This document shows positions 1 to 8,480 of a stretch of DNA of 24,793 nt, piece after piece. The stretch lies in assembly GCA_040756415.1 (NCBI GenBank), contig JBFLYZ010000056.1:1-24793 (forward strand), read 5' to 3'. The notes below the pieces were generated by a model. It was not told where the DNA came from. It ran no database searches and was given only the letters and a program-made list of their open reading frames with translations. The position numbers and the translations under genes are program-made. Positions within the stretch are counted from its first letter, which is position 1. Every line of letters starts with the position of its first letter. The stretch is from JBFLYZ01 sp040756415 (lineage in GTDB: Bacteria > Bacteroidota > Bacteroidia > JADZBD01).

Positions 1-820
1 GGATCGGGTTTGTTTTGATGCGAGGGGAGCTTATACTCCGGAGTATAGTGAGTATAGAGTTGCCGGAATAAAGAAAATAGAGGAAGAGATAGAATCGCTT
101 GAGAAAAGTGCCGTACTCGGCAGTGATTTCCGCCTGGCGGTTTCTGAAAAGCTGGTTCAGTACTGGCGCGACAAATTCACCTATGCGGACCATCGCTATG
201 TTATCATTCCCTGTACCCTGAATTCGGCACACCTGAAACATGAGCCGGATGCAAGTAAAACCAGGATGCTGCGAAAGCAAATGGGAGTCAAAGAAGACGA
301 GGTGTTATTGTGTTATTCCGGGTCCACCGCGGGCTGGCAGTCGTTTCGGCTGATGGAAAAATTCCTCCTGTCGTGCCTGGCAATGAACACACGGTGCAAG
401 ATGTTGTTTCTGACGGATAAAAAAATCGATTTTTCCGCTGCACTAGATGTGTATAGGGACAGGTTGATCTTCATGAGTGTGGCTCCATCCGAGGTATTCG
501 CTTATTTATCCGCTTGCGATTACGGTATCCTGCTTCGAGAAGAAAGCATGACCAACAAAGTGTCTTCTCCTGTCAAGTTCGCGGAGTACCTCCTGTCCGG
601 GCTTAAAGTGATCATAACCCCTAATGTTGGTGATTACCCTGCTTTTATACGCGAAAATAGCTGTGGTCATATAGTATCCCGTGAGATGAAGCTGCAACTG
701 GGTACCGTTGGTACAGATGAAAAGGCGAGAATAGCCGGACTGGGCCGCAGGTGCTTCGGGAAGAAAGCCTTTAATGATCATTACCGTACACTGCTTGAAC
801 ATCTGAACGAAAACACCTGA
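1..820 (+). CDS. Glycosyltransferase, GT4-like (5' end outside window)
   Basis: The reading frame is open from base 2, so the gene starts before the window; the ATG at 266 is internal. Upstream of it the same frame reads coherent protein (for example DRVCFDARG and VIIPCTLNSAHLK), with no stop. The visible 272 residues hold the end of the first Rossmann domain and the second, donor-binding domain. Typical GT4-like stretches are LLCYSGSTAGWQ, FAYLSACDYGILLREES and KFAEYLLSGLKVII. It probably transfers a sugar from a nucleotide-sugar donor to a lipid-linked glycan at the cytoplasmic membrane; donor and acceptor cannot be told. It is the first visible gene of a tightly packed polysaccharide operon and its TGA overlaps the next ATG by one base. 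The family call is fairly safe; the specific role is unknown. Confidence 0.85.
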   Translation, partial: DRVCFDARGAYTPEYSEYRVAGIKKIEEEIESLEKSAVLGSDFRLAVSEKLVQYWRDKFTYADHRYVIIPCTLNSAHLKHEPDASKTRMLRKQMGVKEDEVLLCYSGSTAGWQSFRLMEKFLLSCLAMNTRCKMLFLTDKKIDFSAALDVYRDRLIFMSVAPSEVFAYLSACDYGILLREESMTNKVSSPVKFAEYLLSGLKVIITPNVGDYPAFIRENSCGHIVSREMKLQLGTVGTDEKARIAGLGRRCFGKKAFNDHYRTLLEHLNENT

Positions 821-1980
821 TGCGGATAGCCCTTTTTACTGACGGAATTTACCCCTATGCAATTGGAGGAATGCAAAAACATTCTTTCTATTTATGTAAA
901 TTCATGGCTAAAAAGAGGGTGTACATTGATCTTTATCACACGAACCTAAGCGGCAAGGATATTTCCAGGCTGGAAGGATTCGATGAAGAAGAAAGAGAAT
1001 ATGTAAATCCCGTGGTGATTGATTTTCCTCCTCCGGGAAGGCGATTCGGGCATTATCTTAAGGAGTCTTATGTCTATTCCAGGCGCATATTCGAGAGTTT
1101 CATGAAATCGGGCGGGGCGGATTTCGTGTATGCGAAGGGCTTTACTGCCTGGAAGTACATCGATGAAAAAGAAAAGAGCAAAGATCTTCCTCCGATCGGT
1201 GTTAATTTTCACGGGTACGAGATGTTCCAGCCGGCACCATCGCTTCGCTCTTACCTGGAACAGGTGCTCCTTTTCAAACGCCCTGTCAGGTACATAACTA
1301 CCGGAAGTGACTGCGTTTTTTCCTATGGAGGGAGAATAAGCTCTATTATCGGTCAATTGGGCGTTCCCGTTTCGCGGATAATCGAGGTGCCAACGGGAAT
1401 TGAGCGATCATGGCTTAATGATCGTGTGCGGAACACTCCGCCAGTGAAAAGATTTCTTTTTGCAGGCCGGTACGAAAGAAGAAAAGGAGTGCAGGAACTG
1501 ACCCGTGTACTCAGGCAACTGGATTCATATTATTCTTTTCAGTTCGATTTCGTAGGCGAAGTGCCGTCTCGCTATAAGATAAGTTCCCCGAACATAACGT
1601 ACCACGGTGTCATTACCGATCCGATGGGCATGCAGAAAATCATGCGCTCCTGCGATGTGCTGGTTTGTCCGAGTTACTCGGAAGGCATGCCGAATGTGAT
1701 CATGGAGGCCATGGCTTCGGGGTTGGCCGTTATTGCGACCGATGTGGGTGCAATTCCGGAAATGGTCGATGCGCAGAACGGAATGCTGATCGAGCCGGGT
1801 AATTTGGCGCAGTTGAACGAAGCGATACGGCTCATGATCCATGAGGATCCTGTTAAAACAGATGAGAGAAAGAGCAGATCATTAACCAAGGTCATGGATT
1901 CTTTTCTCTGGGATAAGGTGGCTGAAGCCACGATCGAGAAGATCAGTTCCTTTTTAGCTAGGCGACATGGAACCGGATAA
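820..1980 (+). CDS. Glycosyltransferase family 4 (GT-B fold)
   Basis: This 386-residue protein has the full length of a GT4 retaining glycosyltransferase. The N-terminal acceptor domain opens with a glycine-rich loop (YAIGGMQKHSF, near residues 14-24). The donor domain begins near residue 205 with FLFAGRYERRKGVQEL. It carries the E-x7-E type motif in SEGMPNVIMEAMASG (near 287-301), which in this family contacts the nucleotide-sugar, followed by AVIATDVGAIPEM. It should add a sugar to a growing surface glycan on the cytoplasmic face of the inner membrane. The start overlaps the upstream stop (TGATG), suggesting translational coupling, and its 3' end overlaps the acyltransferase gene by 14 bases. 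No signal peptide or membrane segment is seen. Sugar specificity cannot be predicted. Confidence 0.93.
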   Translation: MRIALFTDGIYPYAIGGMQKHSFYLCKFMAKKRVYIDLYHTNLSGKDISRLEGFDEEEREYVNPVVIDFPPPGRRFGHYLKESYVYSRRIFESFMKSGGADFVYAKGFTAWKYIDEKEKSKDLPPIGVNFHGYEMFQPAPSLRSYLEQVLLFKRPVRYITTGSDCVFSYGGRISSIIGQLGVPVSRIIEVPTGIERSWLNDRVRNTPPVKRFLFAGRYERRKGVQELTRVLRQLDSYYSFQFDFVGEVPSRYKISSPNITYHGVITDPMGMQKIMRSCDVLVCPSYSEGMPNVIMEAMASGLAVIATDVGAIPEMVDAQNGMLIEPGNLAQLNEAIRLMIHEDPVKTDERKSRSLTKVMDSFLWDKVAEATIEKISSFLARRHGTG

Positions 1981-3133
1981 ACCGAAAATATACTTCCCAG
2001 GACTGAATGGCCTGCGTTTCGTGGCTGCATTTGCGGTGATCATCACTCATGTGGAGTTGCTTAAAGGGCAGCTTGGCCTTGATAACAACTGGCTTCACCC
2101 TGTAATCTTCAATCTTGGAGGGCTCGGTGTGTACTTTTTTTTCGTCCTGAGCGGCTTCCTGATCACGTACCTGCTGATCGCTGAGAAGGATAATACAGGA
2201 ACGATTTCCATTAAAAAGTTCTATATCCGGAGGATACTTAGAATATGGCCACTGTATTACCTTCTCATCCTGCTTGCGTTTTTTGTGCTGCCTCATTTCG
2301 GTTTCCTGGACATCGAATGGTTAAAAGGGCCGTTCCGGGAAAATTTCTGGCCCCTGCTCGTACTGAACTTATTTATGCTGCCTAACCTCGCTCTTGCTCT
2401 TGATACCAGGTATCCTGTGCCGCATGCGGGCCAGGCCTGGTCCATCGGTGTCGAAGAGCAGTTCTACCTTATCTGGCCTGTCATTGTCAAGTTTTCCAGA
2501 AGGTTTCTGGTCTTGTTGCTTGTCCTGACCGGAGGAATCGTTGTGGCGAAGGCCGGAATCCTGTTCTTGTCGGAAGGCCACGCTCATAATTCCTTCATAG
2601 GTGTAATAAAGGAATTTGCGGCAATGAGCAAGATCGAATGCATGTCAATAGGCGCCTTCGGGGCCTATTTCCTTTATACCCAGAACAAAAGGATAATGAT
2701 CCTGGTTTTCAATCCGCTGGTTCAGTTGCTTTCTTATCTTATGATACCCCTCCTGATCTACTTTACTCCTGAACTTCTGCAAGACGGTATTCATATTGTG
2801 TATTCGGTGATTTTTTGTATTATTATTCTGAATGTGGCCGCTAATCAAAAGTCTTTTCTCAAAATGGAGAACAGGGTCTTTGACTTTTTAGGGAGTATTT
2901 CGTACGGACTATATATGTATCACATGTTCATCATTGTCTTTGTTATAAGAGGCCTACAATACTTCGGCATGGAGAATGATCTGATGGCCAATGTAATGTT
3001 CTATCTCTTTTCTGTTGGGTTGACCATCGTTGTTTCCTGGTTATCGTTCCGCTATTTTGAATCGCTCTTTAACCGTAAAAGAAAGAAGTTTGCCAAGATT
3101 ATAAGCGGCAATGATGCAAAAATCCGAGAATGA
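1967..3133 (+). CDS. Acyltransferase 3 family membrane protein (OafA/WecH type)
   Basis: A 388-residue, multi-pass membrane protein of the acyltransferase-3 family, which O-acylates (usually O-acetylates) cell-surface sugars. The first transmembrane segment contains the family signature GLNGLRFVAAFAVIITHVE (residues about 9-27) with the conserved Arg and His. Further signatures are FFFVLSGFLITYLL, IRRILRIWPLYYL and AWSIGVEEQFYLIWP. About ten hydrophobic segments run to a short basic C-terminus (NRKRKKF). It starts 14 bases inside the preceding glycosyltransferase gene and overlaps the next gene by four bases (ATGA), so it is clearly part of the operon. It probably decorates the repeat unit of the polysaccharide. 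The acyl donor and sugar target are not readable from sequence. Confidence 0.93.
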   Translation: MEPDKPKIYFPGLNGLRFVAAFAVIITHVELLKGQLGLDNNWLHPVIFNLGGLGVYFFFVLSGFLITYLLIAEKDNTGTISIKKFYIRRILRIWPLYYLLILLAFFVLPHFGFLDIEWLKGPFRENFWPLLVLNLFMLPNLALALDTRYPVPHAGQAWSIGVEEQFYLIWPVIVKFSRRFLVLLLVLTGGIVVAKAGILFLSEGHAHNSFIGVIKEFAAMSKIECMSIGAFGAYFLYTQNKRIMILVFNPLVQLLSYLMIPLLIYFTPELLQDGIHIVYSVIFCIIILNVAANQKSFLKMENRVFDFLGSISYGLYMYHMFIIVFVIRGLQYFGMENDLMANVMFYLFSVGLTIVVSWLSFRYFESLFNRKRKKFAKIISGNDAKIRE

Positions 3134-4395
3134 TCAGAAGATACCTGCTCGACATATTAATATTCATTTCCGTTTTCATAAGTTCTATAACTTTTTTTTC
3201 TAGTCCTTTTGAAGGGTATCTGCATTACGTGATCTTTTTGTTTCTTTTCCCCTTTTTTATTTCGAGGTACGGAGTACCTAAGAAACCTTTTCAGATACTC
3301 CTTATCCCTCTTGTGGCAGGGGTCATGCATATTATGATCGGGAACAATACCTGGGCCCTTTTCTTCAAAATTTTTATTGGTGTGCTCCTTTCCACAACCT
3401 TTTACTATTATGTCATGCAATATTATAAGCTGGATCCGGAAAAAATATTCAACTATTATCTGAAAGGCGCTGTTATTGTCTCCTATATTGGCCTCTTTCA
3501 GTTTATTTCATACATGGTGAACTTCAGGCCCGGATACGATTATCAATGGATATTCAATAAATGGGGCCTGGTGGAGGGTGGTTTTGGTATCCGCCTGAAT
3601 TCGGTGTTTTCGGAAGCCTCCCAATGCGGGATCATGCTTGGGCCCGCATGTTTCGTGGCGGTATATAACCTTATTTTCCGTAAGAAAGTCTTCCTGAAAA
3701 GGCATGAGAGCATTGCGCTTCTTACCGCGCTCGTTCTGACCACGTCTTCTACGGGTTATCTGGGCCTTTTCATTATTGCTATTCTGATCACGATCAATTA
3801 CGGGCAGATCGTTAATCTTATCTTTGGGGTGATCATGATGATCGTTCTTGGTAATGTTCTTTATAATTATATTCCCGAGTTTAAAAGCCGTGTGGATACC
3901 TCCATCGGCCTGTGGATCGAGAAGGACTATTCGGTCACCAATGTGAATTCATCAAGTTTCGTTCTGTATAATAACTACCATATAGCAGTAGAGAATTTTA
4001 AAAGTAATTTTCTGACTGGCACCGGCCTGGGTTCCCATCAGATCGCTTTCGATAAGTATACCCTGACAAAGAGAAAGGAGATACTCGATATCAAGTTCAA
4101 TAAGGCCGATGGCAATTCCATGCTGTTGCGCCTCATGTCGGAAACCGGCCTTATCGGGCTTGTGTTCATCTCTCTTTTCATTACAAGGTTGTATGTTCGG
4201 AGGAATCCCTACGATGGAGAAGACCGCCTATGGATCGTTTCCAATGCGGTCCTGGTCATCATACTGCTCTATCTATTACGTCAGGGCAATTACTTCCTTA
4301 ACGGATTTCCTCTTTTTATGTGGCTCTATTACTATACGGGTGTTATAAGTAAAGAAATAAAGGTGCCGGATGAGCACATCGTAAGAAATGTCTGA
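3130..4395 (+). CDS. Wzy/O-antigen-ligase-like polysaccharide polymerase
   Basis: A 421-residue polytopic membrane protein with about ten to twelve hydrophobic segments. A long extracytoplasmic loop near residues 255-325 holds GTGLGSHQIAFDKY, followed by NSMLLRLMSETGLIGLVF, which is typical of the O-antigen ligase/polymerase (Wzy/WaaL) superfamily. Another family-like stretch is GIRLNSVFSEASQCGIMLGP (near 155-175). Wzy proteins join undecaprenyl-linked repeat units in the periplasm; WaaL proteins move the finished chain to its acceptor. These two functions cannot be separated from sequence alone, but the position among glycosyltransferases favours a polymerase. The gene is markedly AT-rich, common for wzy genes. 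It overlaps its neighbours by 4 and 8 bases. Confidence 0.82.
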   Translation: MIRRYLLDILIFISVFISSITFFSSPFEGYLHYVIFLFLFPFFISRYGVPKKPFQILLIPLVAGVMHIMIGNNTWALFFKIFIGVLLSTTFYYYVMQYYKLDPEKIFNYYLKGAVIVSYIGLFQFISYMVNFRPGYDYQWIFNKWGLVEGGFGIRLNSVFSEASQCGIMLGPACFVAVYNLIFRKKVFLKRHESIALLTALVLTTSSTGYLGLFIIAILITINYGQIVNLIFGVIMMIVLGNVLYNYIPEFKSRVDTSIGLWIEKDYSVTNVNSSSFVLYNNYHIAVENFKSNFLTGTGLGSHQIAFDKYTLTKRKEILDIKFNKADGNSMLLRLMSETGLIGLVFISLFITRLYVRRNPYDGEDRLWIVSNAVLVIILLYLLRQGNYFLNGFPLFMWLYYYTGVISKEIKVPDEHIVRNV

Positions 4396-5440
4396 ACGGA
4401 TACTTTTTCTTTATACTGAACTTGCCGGTTATACGATGGCGTGTTTACAACAGCTCTCTAGATCTACAGTGGTGCATGTCTTTCGCTACCCGGTCAATGC
4501 CGAGGCGCCATTTCAATTAGATCCTGGTGGTTTCATGAGGCTGTATAACCGACAAGATTATGCTTCAGCAGGGTTGCTCGCGGAAGTGAACAGAATCGAT
4601 CCGGACATAATCGTATGCAGCGGCTGGATCGACAAGGATTACCTGAAGGTATGCCGGGCTTTTGCCGGAAAGATACCGGTCGTTCTTGCCCTGGATAACC
4701 AGTGGAAGGGCACGCTGAGGCAGCACGCGGCAGCATGGCTCGCCCCGTTCACCCTCAAAAGGATCTTTACCCATTGCTGGGTGCCGGGTAAAAGGCAAAG
4801 CATGTTCGCGAAAAAACTGGGCTTCAGCGATGATAACATCCTTCTTAATTTCTACTCTGCCGATACAGACGCCTTCGACCGGGTATATACCTCTTCTTCT
4901 GAAACAAAGCAGAATGCCTTTCCGCACCGCTTTGTTTATGCCGGAAGGTACTATGATTTTAAAGGCGTAAGTGACCTCTGGGAGGCATTTGCGCAATTAC
5001 AGGGCGAAACGCCTAACGACTGGGAACTGTGGTGCCTGGGTACTGGCTCTGTGCAACCCCTGAAGCGTCCTGCCATACGCCATTTCGGTTTTGTTCAGCC
5101 CGGTGAAATGGAACGATACATGGCCCAATGCGGGGTCTTCATTCTTCCCAGCCGAAAGGAGCCCTGGGGCGTGGTGGTGCATGAGTTTGCCGCGGCCGGC
5201 TTCCCGCTTTTGCTGAGCGATGAGGTTGGCGCTGCAGACGCTTTTTTAGAGAACGGTCGCAACGGGTTCCTGTTCCGGGCCGGGGACAAGGAAAGCATCA
5301 AAAATGCGATGAGAAAGATCATCGCTCTCCCTGACGAACGCATTGCGGGCATGATGGGCCTGAGCAATCAACTGGCTAAGCGCATCACACCCACCATATG
5401 GGCGCAAACGATTTTAAATGTAAGGCATGTGCGGAATTAA
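4388..5440 (+). CDS. Glycosyltransferase family 4
   Basis: A 350-residue GT-B glycosyltransferase. The donor domain starts near residue 178 (FVYAGRYYDFKGVSDLWEAF). The E-x7-E type motif lies in LPSRKEPWGVVVHEFAAAGFP (near 255-275), followed by the usual NGRNGFLFRAGD. The N-terminal half is less conserved but has a Rossmann-like pattern, including DPDIIVCSGW. It is predicted to be cytoplasmic or membrane-peripheral and to add one sugar of the repeat unit. The start codon lies 8 bases inside the preceding gene and the 3' end overlaps the amidotransferase gene by 14 bases. From about here onward the DNA is richer in G and C than the preceding four genes. Donor sugar is unknown. Confidence 0.92.
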   Translation: MSERILFLYTELAGYTMACLQQLSRSTVVHVFRYPVNAEAPFQLDPGGFMRLYNRQDYASAGLLAEVNRIDPDIIVCSGWIDKDYLKVCRAFAGKIPVVLALDNQWKGTLRQHAAAWLAPFTLKRIFTHCWVPGKRQSMFAKKLGFSDDNILLNFYSADTDAFDRVYTSSSETKQNAFPHRFVYAGRYYDFKGVSDLWEAFAQLQGETPNDWELWCLGTGSVQPLKRPAIRHFGFVQPGEMERYMAQCGVFILPSRKEPWGVVVHEFAAAGFPLLLSDEVGAADAFLENGRNGFLFRAGDKESIKNAMRKIIALPDERIAGMMGLSNQLAKRITPTIWAQTILNVRHVRN

Positions 5441-7322
5441 CGGGATATGGGGTTTGCAGGACAAAGAATTGTCTGCAGCCAAGGTACGTGCCATGAATGG
5501 CAGCCTGGCCCACCGGGGTCCTGACGATGAAGGAACCTATGTGCAGGAGGGGATCGCGCTCGGGCACCGCAGGCTATCCATAATCGACCTTTCAGCGGCC
5601 GGGCACCAGCCCATGACATTTGACGAGGGCCGCTTTACCATTGTTTATAATGGCGAGCTGTATAACTACCGGGAGCTGAAATTCGACCTGCAGCGGGCCC
5701 CCTCCGGCAGCGGAGGAGGCTTTATATTCCGCACGAACACAGATACCGAGGTTATCCTGGCGGCCTACGCGCGATGGGGAAGCGCCTGCCTCGACCGCTT
5801 TAACGGCATGTTTGCCTTTGCCATATGGGACGCGCAGGAGAAAAAGCTGTTCATAGCGCGCGACCGGCTCGGGATCAAACCGCTGTATTATTACCATACT
5901 GGCGACATACTGGTTTTTTCCTCGGAACTGCGATCCCTGTTATCCAGTGCGCTGGTGCCAAAGAAACTGGACCGGTACGCGCTGACTGATTACCTGCGTT
6001 ACCAGACGGTACACGCTCCCGCTACCATCATCAAAGATGTAAAAATGCTGTTGCCGGGACATTTCATGGTGGCGGGCGGAAAAGATCTGGCCATCAGCGA
6101 ATACTGGAGTGCCGCTAAGAAGCCGGACCAGAACACCGCACAAAAGCCGTATGAACGGGTTTGTTCGGAAATACAGGCGCTTTTCTATAAGGCCGTGGAG
6201 CGAAGGCTGGTTGCAGACGTGCCTTTTGGCGCCTTCCTTTCGGGCGGTATTGATTCCAGTGCCGTAGTAGGCGCCATGAGCAGGGTTTCGGGAACAAAAG
6301 TAAAGACCTTCCTGGTCACCTTTCGCGAAAAAGAGTTCAGTGAGGCGAAGTACGCAAAGCTGATCTCCGGGAGGTTTGGAACAGACCATCATGAGATATT
6401 ATTGAAGCCGGAAGAGTTTCTGGCGCAGTTGCCCCGGGCGCTTGACGCAATGGACCATCCCAGTGGCGATGGCCCGAATACCTACATCGTTTCAAAAGAG
6501 ACGAAAAGGGCTGGGATCACCATGGCGCTATCCGGGCTAGGGGGTGATGAGCTGTTTGCGGGATACAATGTGTTTGAACGTATGGCCCGCCTGCAGCGGA
6601 AAGGGTGGCTTAACCTGGTTCCCGCCTTCGCGCGCGCGGCCGCGGCTGCAGGGTACGCCAGGATGAGGCCGGGCGTGGCATCAGATAAGCTGTACGAGCT
6701 GATGTCGCTCGATCGCCTGGATTTCCGATCGGTTTATCCGCTCATGCGCAAGGTGCTTACCGAAAAGAGGATCGCGGGCCTCATAGCTACCAGGCAGCTA
6801 GACGATAATGCGGTGCAGCGCATCGTATCCGCAAAGCTGCCCTTTGACCGCAGTTCGCATTACCTCAGCCTGGTATCCTTCGCAGAGCTGTCGACCTATA
6901 TGCAAAACACCTTGCTGCGCGATACCGACCAGATGAGCATGGCCCATGCCCTGGAAGTGAGAGTTCCGTTCCTTGATTACACGCTGGTGGAGTACGTGCT
7001 GTCAGTGCCTGATAAATATAAATACCCTTATACGCCTAAAAAACTGCTTACCGATGCGTTGGGCGATCTACTTCCTGCCGATATCATACACAGGCCCAAA
7101 ATGGGTTTTACCCTTCCCTGGGAGAGCTGGATGCGCGGTGAGCTGCGCGGCTTTTGTGCGGACCAACTGAGCTGGCTCAGGGATTCGGGCATATTGGCTG
7201 GAGCAGAGGTGGAACGCTTATGGAATGATTTTATCAAGGGCCACCCGGGTGTACCCTGGTCAAGAGTGTGGCATATTGTGGTGCTGGCGCACTGGCTGAA
7301 AAAGAACAACATTGAGCGCTAA
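5427..7322 (+). CDS. asnB: Asparagine synthase (glutamine-hydrolysing) family amidotransferase
   Basis: A 631-residue class II glutamine amidotransferase fused to an ATP-dependent synthetase. Met1 is followed by Cys2 (MCGINGIWG), the N-terminal nucleophile that releases ammonia from glutamine. The glutaminase domain continues with LAHRGPDDEG, GHRRLSIIDLS and YNGELYNY. The ATP pyrophosphatase loop is SGGIDSS at residues 272-278, followed later by SGLGGDELFAGYN and LEVRVPFLD. Free asparagine synthesis is possible. Because the gene sits inside a glycosyltransferase operon with overlaps on both sides, a second role is likely: amidating a uronic or amino-sugar carboxylate, as proposed for asparagine-synthase-like genes in O-antigen clusters. 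The symbol gives the family only. All catalytic motifs appear intact. Confidence 0.92.
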   Translation: MCGINGIWGLQDKELSAAKVRAMNGSLAHRGPDDEGTYVQEGIALGHRRLSIIDLSAAGHQPMTFDEGRFTIVYNGELYNYRELKFDLQRAPSGSGGGFIFRTNTDTEVILAAYARWGSACLDRFNGMFAFAIWDAQEKKLFIARDRLGIKPLYYYHTGDILVFSSELRSLLSSALVPKKLDRYALTDYLRYQTVHAPATIIKDVKMLLPGHFMVAGGKDLAISEYWSAAKKPDQNTAQKPYERVCSEIQALFYKAVERRLVADVPFGAFLSGGIDSSAVVGAMSRVSGTKVKTFLVTFREKEFSEAKYAKLISGRFGTDHHEILLKPEEFLAQLPRALDAMDHPSGDGPNTYIVSKETKRAGITMALSGLGGDELFAGYNVFERMARLQRKGWLNLVPAFARAAAAAGYARMRPGVASDKLYELMSLDRLDFRSVYPLMRKVLTEKRIAGLIATRQLDDNAVQRIVSAKLPFDRSSHYLSLVSFAELSTYMQNTLLRDTDQMSMAHALEVRVPFLDYTLVEYVLSVPDKYKYPYTPKKLLTDALGDLLPADIIHRPKMGFTLPWESWMRGELRGFCADQLSWLRDSGILAGAEVERLWNDFIKGHPGVPWSRVWHIVVLAHWLKKNNIER

Positions 7323-8457
7323 AAGAAAGATATTGATCCTTATCGACTGGTACCTGCCCGGTTACAAGGCGGGCGGGCCGGTACGCTCCTGCGCTAATAT
7401 GGTGGCTCACCTGAAGGATGATTTCGATTTTTATGTGATCACAGGAAATAAGGACTATTCTGACGTACAGCCTTACCAGGGCGTGAACATGGGCCAGTGG
7501 AACCTGCTGCCTGACGGAACCCAGGTATATTATCTGCCTGAAGCCGAGCAAAACGCGGCCGCGCTCAGGAAGCTGGTCAGGTCGGGGCAGTTTGACGCCA
7601 TATTGCTGAATGGCGTTTTTTCTCGCCTGTTCACCATTGCCCCGCTGCGCTTTTTAAGCAGGGAGGAAAAGAAAAAGGTCATTCTGTCGGTAAGGGGAAT
7701 GCTCTCGCCCCAGGCGCTAGCAATAAAAAAGCTGAAGAAACGACTGTTCCTGGCCTATGCTCGGCTGCGGGGGCTTTATTCCGGTATTACCTTTCATATT
7801 ACCGACAGGAGCGAAGAGGGGCAGGTGAAAAAATATTTCGGGGCCTCGTGCAAGATACGTTTAGCGCCCAACCTGGGAAGAAAATCGGCCGGCTCGGGCC
7901 AGGCTTTAAAAAGTAAATCGGCTCAGGCGCTGGAACTGGTATGCGTTGCGCGTATAGCGCCCGAAAAAAATCAATTGTTCGCCCTGAACGTGCTGAGGGG
8001 CGTGCAGCAGCCGGTTATCCTGGACCTGTACGGTCCGGTTTATAATCCCGTTTACTGGAATGAGTGCCAGGGAGCTATAAAACGCCTGCCTGCGCATATT
8101 TCGGTCAATTATAAGGGCGCCTTGCCGGAGAACAGGATATACGATACGCTGGGGCAATATCATTTTTTATTCATGCCATCGGTCAGCGAAAATTTCGGGC
8201 ATATCATACTCGAATCGCTGACCAGCGGCACCCCGGTCATCATCAGCGACCAAACGCCCTGGAAAGGCCTGGAAGCCGCAAAGGCCGGTTTCGATGTTTC
8301 GCTTTCCGATCCTGAAAGGTTCAGGTCAATTATAGAGCGTGCAGCGTTGATGAACGCTGAGGAATACCTCCTATGGTCGCAGGGAGCTTCGGCCCTGGCC
8401 GCCAAGTTCAATGCCGATCCCGGGGTTGTCCGGCTCAACAGGGATTTGTTCATCTGA
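7312..8457 (+). CDS. Glycosyltransferase family 4, TTG start
   Basis: A 381-residue GT-B glycosyltransferase. The N-terminus (KILILIDWYLPGYKAGGPVRS) is the acceptor-domain start typical of WbuB-like GT4 enzymes and requires a start at or near the TTG at 7312, since the first in-frame ATG (about 7399) would remove this strand. The TTG overlaps the amidotransferase stop by 11 bases. The donor domain has LVCVARIAPEKNQLFALNVL (near 204-223) and the E-x7-E type motif in SVSENFGHIILESLTSGTPVIIS (near 290-312), followed by DQTPW, a common ending in this subgroup. It is the last gene of the overlapping series. The comEC promoter-like sequence lies partly in its final codons. Sugar donor and acceptor are unknown. 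Confidence 0.9.
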   Translation: MSAKRKILILIDWYLPGYKAGGPVRSCANMVAHLKDDFDFYVITGNKDYSDVQPYQGVNMGQWNLLPDGTQVYYLPEAEQNAAALRKLVRSGQFDAILLNGVFSRLFTIAPLRFLSREEKKKVILSVRGMLSPQALAIKKLKKRLFLAYARLRGLYSGITFHITDRSEEGQVKKYFGASCKIRLAPNLGRKSAGSGQALKSKSAQALELVCVARIAPEKNQLFALNVLRGVQQPVILDLYGPVYNPVYWNECQGAIKRLPAHISVNYKGALPENRIYDTLGQYHFLFMPSVSENFGHIILESLTSGTPVIISDQTPWKGLEAAKAGFDVSLSDPERFRSIIERAALMNAEEYLLWSQGASALAAKFNADPGVVRLNRDLFI

Positions 8458-8476
8458 CCGGCAGGAATTAATTTTA
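8445..8476 (+). promoter_or_regulatory. Candidate Bacteroidota-type promoter for comEC
   Basis: TTTG at 8445-8448, a 20-base spacer, then TAATTTTA at 8469-8476 resembles the Bacteroidota primary-sigma promoter TTTG-N19-20-TAnnTTTG with one mismatch at the last base. The predicted first transcribed base falls within one or two bases of the comEC ATG at 8481. The -33 box lies inside the last codons of the upstream glycosyltransferase gene. Confidence 0.5.
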
Positions 8477-8480
8477 CTGA

